A DNA stretch of 29,178 nt. Source: a virus. Made by a program: the position numbers and the translations under genes. Positions 4,867 through 11,648 of the stretch are shown in pieces. A model generated the notes under the pieces. The model ran no database searches. It saw nothing but the letters and a program-made list of their open reading frames with translations, and had not been told where the DNA came from. Where the stretch lies: IMG/VR virus record IMGVR_UViG_3300030339_000188, positions 1 through 29,178 of that record, one strand, 5' to 3'. The number at the start of each line of letters is the position of its first letter. The stretch's first letter is position 1.

Positions 4867-4956
4867 TGGGTGCCAAGGGACTCGAACCCCTCTACTGTAA
4901 GGCCAATACGACGATTTGATCAGGGCGGATTTACAGTCCGCTGCCGTTAGACACCC
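4867..4956 (-). tRNA. tRNA-Tyr 2 (anticodon GTA), D-arm missing, very long variable region
   Basis: Acceptor GGGTGTC/GGCACCC, anticodon arm GCGGA-CTGTAAA-TCCGC (GTA) and T-arm AGGGG-TTCGAGT-CCCCT are all sound, discriminator A. Between acceptor and anticodon stem there are only 8 nt (TAACGGCA), which look like a D-loop without its stem. The variable region is about 33 nt with a possible CAAAT-CGTCGT-ATTGG hairpin. It is the first tRNA of the transcript and lies 10 bases from tRNA-Tyr 1. Confidence 0.78.
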
Positions 4957-5020
4957 ATTTTTATTACCTAATATGTCAAAGAACTTTATTTTTTTATAAT
5001 TAGTTTAATGAAACCATTAT

Positions 5021-5060
5021 AAAAACAAAAAACCCGAAATCTTGTTAAAAACTTCGGGTT
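5021..5060 (-). terminator. Rho-independent terminator of mini-gene B
   Basis: AACCCGAA (5031-5038) pairs with TTCGGGTT (5053-5060). On the minus strand the stem is followed by TTTTGTTTTT. It separates the mini-genes from the tRNA array. Confidence 0.85.
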
Positions 5061-5086
5061 AATTATTAAATGTTTCCATTAATATT

Positions 5087-5194
5087 TTAAATCCGAAATC
5101 TTTGCGTTTTTTTGTCATCTCCAAATCTACTTACACTTCCTGTAAAATAATTTGTATCCGCCGCTGTATTATATGTACACCAATTGCCAGTCAT
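5087..5194 (-). CDS. Mini-protein B, 35 aa, paralogue of mini-protein A
   Basis: Start ATG at 5194-5192. The product is MTGNWCTYNTAADTNYFTGS followed by VSRFGDDKKTQRFRI. It aligns with the 33-aa product of 5351-5452: both begin NW.TY.T within the first residues, share an F.G segment in the middle and end RI. A longer version from 5284 (65 aa) adds residues with no counterpart in the paralogue, and its start would lie at the end of the preceding terminator, so I prefer the short form. A strong terminator follows 27 bases after the stop. No Shine-Dalgarno. Function unknown. The paired retention with separate terminators argues that these are real genes and not chance ORFs. Confidence 0.55.
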   Translation of the reverse strand: MTGNWCTYNTAADTNYFTGSVSRFGDDKKTQRFRI

Positions 5195-5282
5195 AATATT
5201 TCTATTATTTGTGATTATTGTTTTAATATTTTTACTACTATTGTACATTTTTATAATTTTACTTTCTTTATACTTTATAACC

Positions 5283-5320
5283 AAAAAAAAATCCGAAACT
5301 TTTTTACGTTTTCGGATTTT
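5283..5320 (-). terminator. Rho-independent terminator of mini-gene A
   Basis: AAATCCGAAA (5289-5298) pairs with TTTCGGATTT (5310-5319). On the minus strand it runs straight into TTTTTTGG. It shares TCCGAAA with the 3' ends of both mini-genes. Confidence 0.85.
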
Positions 5321-5350
5321 TTAAATTTAATTTCAACTATTAAATTATTT

Positions 5351-5452
5351 TCAAATCCGAATACCTAGCATTCCACAATCATTACTCACTCTATTACCAG
5401 CAAAGCTAATAGCGAAAGTTTTAATTGTTTTATATGTATACCAGTTTTTCAT
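5351..5452 (-). CDS. Mini-protein A, 33 aa
   Basis: Start ATG at 5452-5450, stop TGA at 5353-5351. The product is MKNWYTYKTIKTFAISFAGN followed by RVSNDCGMLGIRI. A late-promoter-type TTATATTTA box lies 17 bases upstream (5470-5478) and a terminator lies 31 bases downstream, so it is a complete single-gene transcription unit. It resembles mini-protein B (NW.TY.T near the start, F.G in the middle, terminal RI), which supports coding. There is no clear signal peptide; the central AISFAG is mildly hydrophobic. Function unknown; a small virion, regulatory or host-interaction peptide are all possible. Confidence 0.62.
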   Translation of the reverse strand: MKNWYTYKTIKTFAISFAGNRVSNDCGMLGIRI

Positions 5453-5469
5453 TTTATTTGTTTTTATTT

Positions 5470-5478
5470 TAAATATAA
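5470..5478 (-). promoter_or_regulatory. Late-type promoter box of mini-gene A
   Basis: Minus-strand TTATATTTA followed by AAATAAA, 17 bases from the ATG. Same sequence as upstream of the major capsid gene. Confidence 0.6.
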
Positions 5479-5576
5479 CTATTTTATTTTTTTTGTTAAT
5501 TTTTTATCAATTATTTTTAACTAATTTGATACCCTAAAGATATAACATGTTTTAACACAATCCACGGATTTTATTT

Positions 5577-5594
5577 AAATATTTTAAAATATTT
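5577..5594. repeat. 18-bp perfect palindrome in the divergent intergenic region
   Basis: AAATATTTTAAAATATTT is its own reverse complement. It lies between the divergent mini-gene A and GNAT promoters, just before a 9-bp inverted repeat (AATTACTTA...TAAGTAGTT, about 5598-5620). It could be an operator for both genes, or merely AT-rich sequence. Confidence 0.35.
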
Positions 5595-5695
5595 TTTAAT
5601 TACTTAAAAAATAAGTAGTTAAGTTTAAATTGTTTTAAAAACTTGATGTTAATATTTAAGAAATACAATTTATATTTCTATAATTTATCATATTT

Positions 5696-5704
5696 TTATA
5701 TTTA
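5696..5704 (+). promoter_or_regulatory. Late-type promoter box of the GNAT gene
   Basis: Plus-strand TTATATTTA followed by AAATAAA, directly before the open frame of the acetyltransferase. Confidence 0.55.
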
Positions 5705-5705
5705 A

Positions 5706-6080
5706 AATAAAAAAAAGGATTTAAGAAAACAAATTTATCTTTTAGAAAAGTTAACTAACAAAAAAATTATCTTAAGAGAAAACTCAGAATTAATACAGTA
5801 TTCACTAAAGAAAACATCTATTGGTTATTTAGTATCTGCTATTCAAAATGAAAAAACAATTGGAAAATTAGAATTTATTAAAAATGAATTCAAACCAGGG
5901 TTAATAGCAGCTAGTGTTGTAGTAGACCCAAATTTTAGAAGACAAGGAATTGCTTCTTCTATGTATGAGTTCGCTGAAAAAGAATTTAATTTAAAATTTA
6001 TTAAAACAGATAGTGTTTTAACTCCTGATGGTAAACTGCTGTGGAATAATCCTAATAGAAAGTTTGGAATTGCAAAATAA
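5706..6080 (+). CDS. GNAT-family acetyltransferase with N-terminal tag; no normal start codon
   Basis: The frame is open for 124 codons from just after an in-frame TAA at 5703-5705 to TAA at 6080. Residues 73-87 read VVDPNFRRQGIASSMY-like, the acetyl-CoA-binding motif A of GNAT enzymes (R-x-x-G-I-A). The enzyme would transfer an acetyl group from acetyl-CoA to an amine. The N-terminus (RKQIYLLEKLTNKKIILRE) matches the tag found on the products of 6347-7081 and 17169-17765, ending LRE. A promoter box sits at 5696-5704, yet no ATG, GTG or TTG precedes the tag; the first ATG is at codon 86, inside the GNAT motif. The gene may use a rare start (AAT/ATT region after the A8 run) or have lost its start. 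At ~124 residues it is short but plausible for a small GNAT. Confidence 0.68.
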   Translation, partial: NKKKDLRKQIYLLEKLTNKKIILRENSELIQYSLKKTSIGYLVSAIQNEKTIGKLEFIKNEFKPGLIAASVVVDPNFRRQGIASSMYEFAEKEFNLKFIKTDSVLTPDGKLLWNNPNRKFGIAK

Positions 6081-6090
6081 ACTTTAGAGG

Positions 6091-6125
6091 AAAATAAAAA
6101 ACCCCTTAATTTAATTGATTAAGAG
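6091..6125 (-). terminator. Terminator after the 68-aa gene
   Basis: CCCTTAAT (6103-6110) pairs with ATTAAGAG (6118-6125). G.U pairs make the helix complete only in minus-strand RNA, which then runs into TTTTTTATTTT. It lies between converging genes. Confidence 0.7.
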
Positions 6126-6138
6126 ATTTTAAAAAAAG

Positions 6139-6345
6139 TTATTTTTCTCTAACTATTATAATTTCTGGACACATATAAATATGCATTAAGCCACTAGCTT
6201 TATTACTATCCAAACCAATATAACGTTCTTTTAATTTACCTTCTTTAGTTTTGTATTTGATTATTTCTAAGAAATCATGAATATATTCGCTTTGAGCAAG
6301 TAAATCTTGTTTTTCTTGTTCTGTATCTACAAAAATTCTTATCAT
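6139..6345 (-). CDS. Hypothetical protein, 68 aa
   Basis: The product begins MIRIFVDTEQEKQDLLAQSE and ends MHIYMCPEIIIVREK. Its ATG is one base beyond the stop of the tagged 244-aa gene upstream, so the two are probably translationally coupled. A terminator follows. No membrane segment or known motif is visible. Function unknown; its pairing with a virion-candidate gene hints at a related late role. Confidence 0.72.
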   Translation of the reverse strand: MIRIFVDTEQEKQDLLAQSEYIHDFLEIIKYKTKEGKLKERYIGLDSNKASGLMHIYMCPEIIIVREK

Positions 6346-6346
6346 A

Positions 6347-7081
6347 TTATATTTTTTCTAAACTTTCTTTTACTCTTAATAAAAACTCACGTTGTCCTAA
6401 GTATTTCCATGATGCATCTACAAACTTTGGCGTAGAATCATCTATTACATAGCTTGTAGGGCCGCCACCTTCGTCAGTTACAGCATCAAATGTAAGAACA
6501 TAAGGTTTTCCTTTTACAATAATTTCCACTTGATATCCAATAGTCCATTTAATTCCACTACGACTCATTGCATCTTTTCCCATTCGAGTAATAGCATTAC
6601 CGCCTTTAGAAAACTTATAATCAAGTCCCATTTTCAAAAGAAGATTTGAAAGAGGTCCTGTATAGCTTCCTCTAAGTCCTTTATCACTTTTACTAAGATC
6701 ATTTTGTTTTTGAACATATTGAGAAGGAACAATTGCATTATCAAATGTATCTTGAATTTCTTGAGGAGTAGCTCCTAGTTTTAAAGCTTTATCTCCAAAT
6801 TCTGAAAAACTACCATTATAATAACGTCCAGATTGAGATATATTAATATCTTCTCCTTTAAGTTTAAGTCCTGCTACAAATCTAGCGATAGCTTTATCTT
6901 TATTAGTTATAGTAGAAGCTACACCTTTTCCATCTCCACCTTTTAATACTATATCTAACATTCTTTCCCAGTCTTTACTTCCAACTTTTGCTTCTGTTAA
7001 AACTACTTTCTTCCCAGAAATTCTTTGAAGTTTTTCAGTAAGCAACTCTATTGTTAATTGTTTTTCTTTGTTTTTAGTCAT
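6347..7081 (-). CDS. Putative packaged virion protein with capsid-targeting-like N-terminal tag, 244 aa
   Basis: Residues 1-30 contain KEKQLTIELLTEKLQRIS and then KKVVLTE, ending at E30. The 198-aa product of 17169-17765 has the same layout with LKE at exactly E30, and the GNAT ORF has a shorter version ending LRE. LxE is the T4 gp21-type prohead protease cleavage pattern, so I infer a propeptide that is removed in the head, as for T4 internal proteins. The remaining ~214 residues contain a Gly/Lys-rich middle (FSKGGNAITRMGKDAMSRSG) and a beta-rich end (VEIIVKGKPYVLTFDAVTDE); no enzyme family is recognised. The gene lies just downstream of the major capsid gene and its terminator; no clear late box is visible in front of it. 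Confidence 0.78.
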   Translation of the reverse strand: MTKNKEKQLTIELLTEKLQRISGKKVVLTEAKVGSKDWERMLDIVLKGGDGKGVASTITNKDKAIARFVAGLKLKGEDINISQSGRYYNGSFSEFGDKALKLGATPQEIQDTFDNAIVPSQYVQKQNDLSKSDKGLRGSYTGPLSNLLLKMGLDYKFSKGGNAITRMGKDAMSRSGIKWTIGYQVEIIVKGKPYVLTFDAVTDEGGGPTSYVIDDSTPKFVDASWKYLGQREFLLRVKESLEKI

Positions 7082-7160
7082 TATTTCTTTTTTTATAGTA
7101 ATACCTTCACTTGCGTAATAATAATCTCTATTTCCTGCTATTATGGTCGTATTTTAAACA

Positions 7161-7194
7161 CAAAAAAACCCTTAACCTATTAAGATTAAGAGTT
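7161..7194 (-). terminator. Terminator of the major capsid gene
   Basis: AACCCTTAA (7167-7175) pairs with TTAAGAGTT (7186-7194) with one G.U in minus-strand RNA, followed by a run of Ts. It lies 18 bases after the capsid gene stop. Confidence 0.82.
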
Positions 7195-7212
7195 TTTTGT
7201 TATTATTTACGA

Positions 7213-8880
7213 TTAGTTAAATACTTCGAATTTTTCAATTCCCTTCATTTGAACGATTCCGTAGAATTTATTGTTCAACATTTTAGTTCCGAATCTTGAA
7301 GCTAATTGTCTACGTGGATTGAAAGTTTCTGGATCAATCACAACAGGTGATAAGATATACTCAATATAAGGACAGTATACATAACCTGTATCGAAGAATG
7401 ATGTACCTTTTCTACCTACAAGACAAACTTCAGCAGGTAATATTGGGTCAACATAAACATCCCATTTTTTAGATAATTTACCAATTCTTTCTACACCAGC
7501 AGCAAATTTAGTACCTTCTTGGTCGCCTTCCATTGGTTTGTAAGTTTCTAAGTTCTCTAACTTAGCAGCACCTTCAGCAGAAATAAGAACCCAGTTAGCA
7601 CCACCTCTACGGGTTGATTTTTGGATTTTACCATTAATTCTGTTTACAGCGTAAACTAAAGTTTGGTTATAGTTACCTTCAGTACCACGGAATACTGTGT
7701 TAGCTGGATTAGGATCGATTGCAGTTGCAAAGTTAGCGTTCCATACTTCAAAGTGAGCAGCACCAATAACTAATTCTTTAATGATCATACGGTCTTTTTC
7801 TTGAGCTGTTTCTTCAGACATTAATTGTGTTAATTCTGCTTCAGCGTCAATTGCATGATAAGCCATTAAGTCTTGAGCTAATTCAATAGTCCAAGCTGTT
7901 TTAAGTTTATGGATGTGTGTTTGAATAGGAGCAGAAGTAACTTTCATTTTTAATTCTGAACTATTTTGTGGTTCAAGTTCTAAGTTAGCGTAATCGTTAA
8001 ATCCGATACGAACTTGAACTGTACCTAAACCTGTTTTAGTAGGAATAATTTTTAAAAGTACATGGTTGTTTGGAGCACCAGGACCTTGGATTCCACCACC
8101 TGTTGTTGTTGGAGGTTGGTTTTGACCAGTTGCGTTACCTGAAGAAGTAACTCCTTGTGTACGACCTGAAGAAAGGAAATCTTCTCCCCAAGCTTGGATA
8201 GTTTTTTGTACGAAATAATCTTGACCTTCAACAAGTGAACCTGCGAACACTCTTAAAGAAGCTAAATTATTCATTGTAAAACCACCTACTGCAGTTGCGT
8301 TAAAATCTACTACTGCAATATTCATTACGTTAGTAGCACCTAAGTCAACATTTGAAATTTGGAAATTTGCAGTTAAAGCAGCATCAGCAGCAGCAACTGT
8401 AGAAGCGTCAGTATAACCACGAGCAATTACACGACCTTTAGAAGTATCGTATCCTTTGTTGTCGTAGAAACGATCGTATCCACTTGTAGTTTCGTAATCT
8501 TTTGCTGTTCCAACAGATGATTTAGCGTTAGCTCCTGTAGTAACTTCATAATCCAAATAGAAAACAACTCCGTTAGAATAAGATAATGGTTGTACACTAA
8601 TTAAATTAGGTGTTACCATTAAAGCGTTTTGACGTCTGATCATTGGGATAGCGATAGTATCAAATACTGCCATATCCGCAGATGTATTATTTTCAGCTAA
8701 GATTTGTTTCTTTTGGTTTTCAGCTAAGATCGCCATTTTTCCCAAATCTCTACCTTTTAATCCATATAAGTATCCTGATTTTTTCCATGCATTAACTACC
8801 TCAGTAATACGAGTAGTTTCAGAACGGTCAAGAATTCTACCTAACTTATATTTTTCTGTATTTTCTTGTAATTGTCTCAT
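7213..8880 (-). CDS. 23: Major capsid protein, T4 gp23 family
   Basis: A 555-aa protein. The segment HKLKTAWTIELAQDLMAYHA followed by IDAEAELTQLMSEE is the hallmark of T4 gp23-type capsid proteins, and the C-terminal stretch (YVDPILPAEVCLVGRKG, then YCPYIEYILSP) is also typical. It forms the hexamers of the head shell. An N-terminal propeptide is likely: tandem ILAE sequences at residues 51-54 and 60-63 fit cleavage by the prohead protease, close to the E65 site of T4 gp23. A Gly/Thr/Pro-rich stretch around residues 245-270 (TTTGGGIQGPGAPNN) looks like an exposed loop or insertion. A promoter box is at 8912-8920 and a terminator follows, so it is its own transcription unit. No Shine-Dalgarno. 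Confidence 0.96.
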   Translation of the reverse strand: MRQLQENTEKYKLGRILDRSETTRITEVVNAWKKSGYLYGLKGRDLGKMAILAENQKKQILAENNTSADMAVFDTIAIPMIRRQNALMVTPNLISVQPLSYSNGVVFYLDYEVTTGANAKSSVGTAKDYETTSGYDRFYDNKGYDTSKGRVIARGYTDASTVAAADAALTANFQISNVDLGATNVMNIAVVDFNATAVGGFTMNNLASLRVFAGSLVEGQDYFVQKTIQAWGEDFLSSGRTQGVTSSGNATGQNQPPTTTGGGIQGPGAPNNHVLLKIIPTKTGLGTVQVRIGFNDYANLELEPQNSSELKMKVTSAPIQTHIHKLKTAWTIELAQDLMAYHAIDAEAELTQLMSEETAQEKDRMIIKELVIGAAHFEVWNANFATAIDPNPANTVFRGTEGNYNQTLVYAVNRINGKIQKSTRRGGANWVLISAEGAAKLENLETYKPMEGDQEGTKFAAGVERIGKLSKKWDVYVDPILPAEVCLVGRKGTSFFDTGYVYCPYIEYILSPVVIDPETFNPRRQLASRFGTKMLNNKFYGIVQMKGIEKFEVFN

Positions 8881-8911
8881 TATTTTTTTTAATTTTAAAT
8901 TGTTTTTATTT

Positions 8912-8920
8912 TAAATATAA
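8912..8920 (-). promoter_or_regulatory. Late-type promoter box of the major capsid gene
   Basis: Minus-strand TTATATTTA then AAATAAA, 31 bases before the ATG at 8880. Confidence 0.65.
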
Positions 8921-8989
8921 CTTGTTTTGAAAAAAAGTAATTTTTGTTATGTTTTTTTTGTTATTTTGTTGTTTTTTTTTATTATTTTA

Positions 8990-10558
8990 TTACATTGTGT
9001 AATATTCATCATCAAGATCTTTCATTCCCATTAAAAAATTAATTCTTTTTTGGTCTGCAGTCATTGCTTGATCATTATCATCGTCAAATTTTGAAGCAAC
9101 AAATGTACTGTTTCCTCTATTGCTTTCTATAATTAAAGAATTAAGTTTTGGTTTTTTGTATTCTTTTGCTGTTGAAATAACTTTCTTATACAAATCTTTA
9201 GTTTTTTCAATAGAACTACATTTGTCAAAACTTTCAGCTAAGTTTTGTTTTGTTTTTTCAGTTAATTCAGGCATTAAGTTTAAAATACCATTGATCTTTA
9301 AAAGCTTGTAGTTTTCTAATTGAAGTTTTTTAACACTTTCTTGTAATTTTTTTATTTCTTTACCTTCAGCTTTTTTAGTTATTATAGATTCTTTTAAATC
9401 TAATTCATCATTTGTTGATTCTGAAAAGCGATCGTAATCTTCATCATCTTTCAATAAATCAATAACTAAGCTATTTACATCATCTTTTTTCTCTAATGAG
9501 TTAGAATAATCAACATCATCGATATCTTCAGCTTCTTCGCTATCGTCTCCAATAGAAGAAACTAATTCTTGATCAGATACTTCACTTGAAGAATCTTCAC
9601 TATTGTCTATTGTCAAATCGCCTAAGCCAGCTTCAGTTGCTTTATCAATATCTAGTTCGTCATCAGTATTTCCTATATCATCTACACTATCAGTATCAAC
9701 AATATCTTCTTCTGAATCAATAACGTCATCTGTACTTTCTACATCTTCAACGTTTTCTTCGTTGTCGTAAACATTTATACCTTCATCTAAGATTTCTTCG
9801 TCTTCTACATCTGTTACATCATCAGTATCAACAATATCTTCTTCTGAATCAATAATGTCTTCAGTATTGTCAGTATCTACTGTATCTAATACAGCTTCAA
9901 GATCTTCAACAACATCTTCTAAGTCAATTTCAATATCTTCAATATCGTTTTGGATATCTTCAATACTTACTTCTTCAACTTCTTCTGAATCTTCTAATTC
10001 TGCATCCAAAGCAATATCATCTTCATCTTCTAATGCAGGTAAAATTTCTTCGTCTTCTTCCGAATCAATATCTTCAACACCTTCTTGTAATTCGTCATCT
10101 TCAGAATCTAAATCAATATCTTCTGAATCATCTTCATCATCACTAATAATGTTTATAATATCCATATCATCATCAGATAAGCCATCTTCTTCTGAATCTA
10201 AATCAGATCCCATCTCAGATTCCATATTGTCTTCAGTATTTTCTACAGGTGCTAATACAATATTAAAAACACCAGTTTCTGGATCAAGAGTTAACACTCC
10301 TGTTTTAGTTCCTTCAGCGTCAACTACAGATACTATATCTCCTACGTTTAAAACAGGATCTATTTCTTCAGTATTTTCAACATCAGCATTTACGTCATCT
10401 ACAACATCTTCTTCTGAAGGTAAACCTGCAGGGTCAATATCAGCAACTTCTATTGAATCAATGTTGCTTTCAACATCAACATCTTCAATATCCTTTTCTG
10501 TATCAATAAGAGAAGTTTGAGATTCTTCTAATAATTTGTTTATTTTATCTTTATTCAT
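8990..10558 (-). CDS. 22: Prohead scaffold/core protein, gp22-like, extremely acidic
   Basis: A 522-aa protein directly upstream of the capsid gene, the T4 position of gp22. Residues ~20-360 are overwhelmingly Asp/Glu/Ser with internal repeats (DSEEDIVDTD at 237-246 and 281-290). A short beta-type segment at 68-105 (VLNVGDIVSVVD, then GVLTLDPETGVFNI) resembles a KOW/SH3-like fold. Residues 395-425 form a coiled-coil-like helix, and the C-terminal ~100 residues (LTEKTKQNLAESFDKC, ... LMGMKDLDDEYYTM) resemble scaffold C-termini that bind the shell. Possible protease sites include NLAE (439-442) and LIIE (475-478). It should fill the prohead and be degraded at maturation. The gp22 call rests on position and composition. 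T4 gp22 is about half this size, so the acidic block is an expansion. Confidence 0.8.
   Translation of the reverse strand: MNKDKINKLLEESQTSLIDTEKDIEDVDVESNIDSIEVADIDPAGLPSEEDVVDDVNADVENTEEIDPVLNVGDIVSVVDAEGTKTGVLTLDPETGVFNIVLAPVENTEDNMESEMGSDLDSEEDGLSDDDMDIINIISDDEDDSEDIDLDSEDDELQEGVEDIDSEEDEEILPALEDEDDIALDAELEDSEEVEEVSIEDIQNDIEDIEIDLEDVVEDLEAVLDTVDTDNTEDIIDSEEDIVDTDDVTDVEDEEILDEGINVYDNEENVEDVESTDDVIDSEEDIVDTDSVDDIGNTDDELDIDKATEAGLGDLTIDNSEDSSSEVSDQELVSSIGDDSEEAEDIDDVDYSNSLEKKDDVNSLVIDLLKDDEDYDRFSESTNDELDLKESIITKKAEGKEIKKLQESVKKLQLENYKLLKINGILNLMPELTEKTKQNLAESFDKCSSIEKTKDLYKKVISTAKEYKKPKLNSLIIESNRGNSTFVASKFDDDNDQAMTADQKRINFLMGMKDLDDEYYTM
9689..9723 (-). repeat. 35-bp direct repeat, copy 1, within the scaffold gene
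   Basis: Identical to 9821-9855 over 35 bases. It encodes the second IDSEEDIVDTD copy. The exact identity at DNA level points to a recent duplication or conversion within the acidic block. Confidence 0.8.
9821..9855 (-). repeat. 35-bp direct repeat, copy 2, within the scaffold gene
   Basis: Identical to 9689-9723; encodes the first IDSEEDIVDTD copy. Confidence 0.8.
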
Positions 10559-10589
10559 TTATAAAAAATTTATTTGATTCATTTTTATT

Positions 10590-10598
10590 TAAATATAG
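10590..10598 (-). promoter_or_regulatory. Late-type promoter box of the scaffold gene
   Basis: Minus-strand CTATATTTA then AATAAA, 31 bases before the ATG at 10558. Confidence 0.55.
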
Positions 10599-10602
10599 AA
10601 GA

Positions 10603-10643
10603 ACAAAAAAAAAAGATAGAAAATCTTAAACTTTCTATCTTTT
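10603..10643 (-). terminator. Terminator after the 326-aa gene
   Basis: AAAAGATAGAAA (10611-10622) pairs with TTTCTATCTTTT (10632-10643). The minus strand continues into a T-run. It ends the protease/326-aa transcript. Confidence 0.82.
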
Positions 10644-10664
10644 AATTATTTTTATTATTTTTTT

Positions 10665-11645
10665 TTAAGCTTTCCTTAACTCAAAGCCTGTTTTACCTTT
10701 CCAAACTAATTCATAGTCATTATATACTCTTAAAATGTTTTCAATTGAGATATCCCATTCATCAGGTTCTACTGTGATTCTTTTTTCTTCTCCTCTTTGA
10801 TTAGTATAGTTTTTAGTTAAAACTTCTATTGAATCATTTTTTGCTACTATAAACTCAGTTTCTTCATCTAAGCTAATTATTTTTGCTACTTCGTCCTCTA
10901 TCTCTTTGTTAATTTCTTTATCTGTTCTTTGTTGAGGTTGAGGTTCGTAAAAATCATCTTCTTTAATTATTTTTTTTGTTGTTTTTACACTATCAACAAA
11001 CATTTCAACATTTTCTCTTGTAGAACTAGCAAGCATGCTATTCATTTCAAATCTTATTTTATCTTCTCTTACATCTATTCCTTGAATTGAAAGAGGTAGC
11101 ATATCATATTTTTTTTGCAATGCTTTTTCTAAATCAGCTTTAAAATCGTAAATCTCTTGTTGAGCATCAACTCTTTTTAAAGCTAAGTTTTCTTGTTTAG
11201 AAGAATATTCTAATACACCATCTATAGTTAAATGTTCACCTATAATTTGAATGTTTTTTAAAGTTGACTTTTTTGTTTTTTTGAAAAAATTAATTATATC
11301 AGTTACTATAGGTTCATCCGCATATTTTTTAAAACCTGGAGTTTTGTCTTCGATTTCTTTTAAAGTTTTCTTTTTAGAAATCTTTTCTTCTAACATAGTT
11401 GTAACTTCTTCAGTTTCGTCTTCTGAGAATAAAGGTGTTAATAAATCAAAAGTATCTTTAGAAACTAGAATTGCATCTATAAAACCATTTTTCTTTATAT
11501 GATTTAATAATTCTTCTTTAGTTAAATCTGAAAAATCTTCAACTAATTTATAACTCTCTTTATTTTCTTCAACATCAGTATAAACACCGCCTCTTACATC
11601 TTTTTTTGTTAAAAGATAATATTGTATATTTTTATCTGTTTCCAT
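10665..11645 (-). CDS. Hypothetical head-module protein, 326 aa
   Basis: The ATG is 3 bases after the stop of the prohead protease gene, so the two form one transcript, closed by the terminator at 10603-10643. The protein is charged (Lys/Glu-rich) and probably largely helical, with the segments SKKKTLKEIEDKTPGFKKYA and RVDAQQEIYDFKADLEKALQ. It ends in a compact domain (EWDISIENILRVYNDYELVW, then KGKTGFELRKA). No family is recognised. Coupling with the protease, between protease and scaffold, suggests a role in prohead core assembly or protease control, but that is inference from position only. Confidence 0.78.
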   Translation of the reverse strand: METDKNIQYYLLTKKDVRGGVYTDVEENKESYKLVEDFSDLTKEELLNHIKKNGFIDAILVSKDTFDLLTPLFSEDETEEVTTMLEEKISKKKTLKEIEDKTPGFKKYADEPIVTDIINFFKKTKKSTLKNIQIIGEHLTIDGVLEYSSKQENLALKRVDAQQEIYDFKADLEKALQKKYDMLPLSIQGIDVREDKIRFEMNSMLASSTRENVEMFVDSVKTTKKIIKEDDFYEPQPQQRTDKEINKEIEDEVAKIISLDEETEFIVAKNDSIEVLTKNYTNQRGEEKRITVEPDEWDISIENILRVYNDYELVWKGKTGFELRKA

Positions 11646-11648
11646 TTT

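Noticed and set aside
5195-5284. N-terminal extension of mini-protein B (65-aa version)
   Set aside because: The extra residues have no match in mini-protein A, and the start abuts the upstream terminator. Not excluded, but the 35-aa form is preferred.
5102-5368. Plus-strand 88-codon frame over the mini-genes
   Set aside because: It crosses two minus-strand terminators and both mini-genes; no promoter or leader on that strand.
7111-7299. Plus-strand 62-codon frame
   Set aside because: Crosses the capsid gene terminator and the capsid C-terminus in antisense.
8052-8234. Minus-strand 60-codon frame inside the capsid gene
   Set aside because: Out-of-frame shadow within a certain gp23 homologue.
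9855-10520. Plus-strand 221-codon Ser/Thr-rich frame
   Set aside because: It is the antisense shadow of the acidic scaffold gene: Asp/Glu/Ser codons read backwards give Ser-rich sequence. No box or leader of its own.
11251-11502. Plus-strand 83-codon frame
   Set aside because: Antisense of the 326-aa head-module gene.
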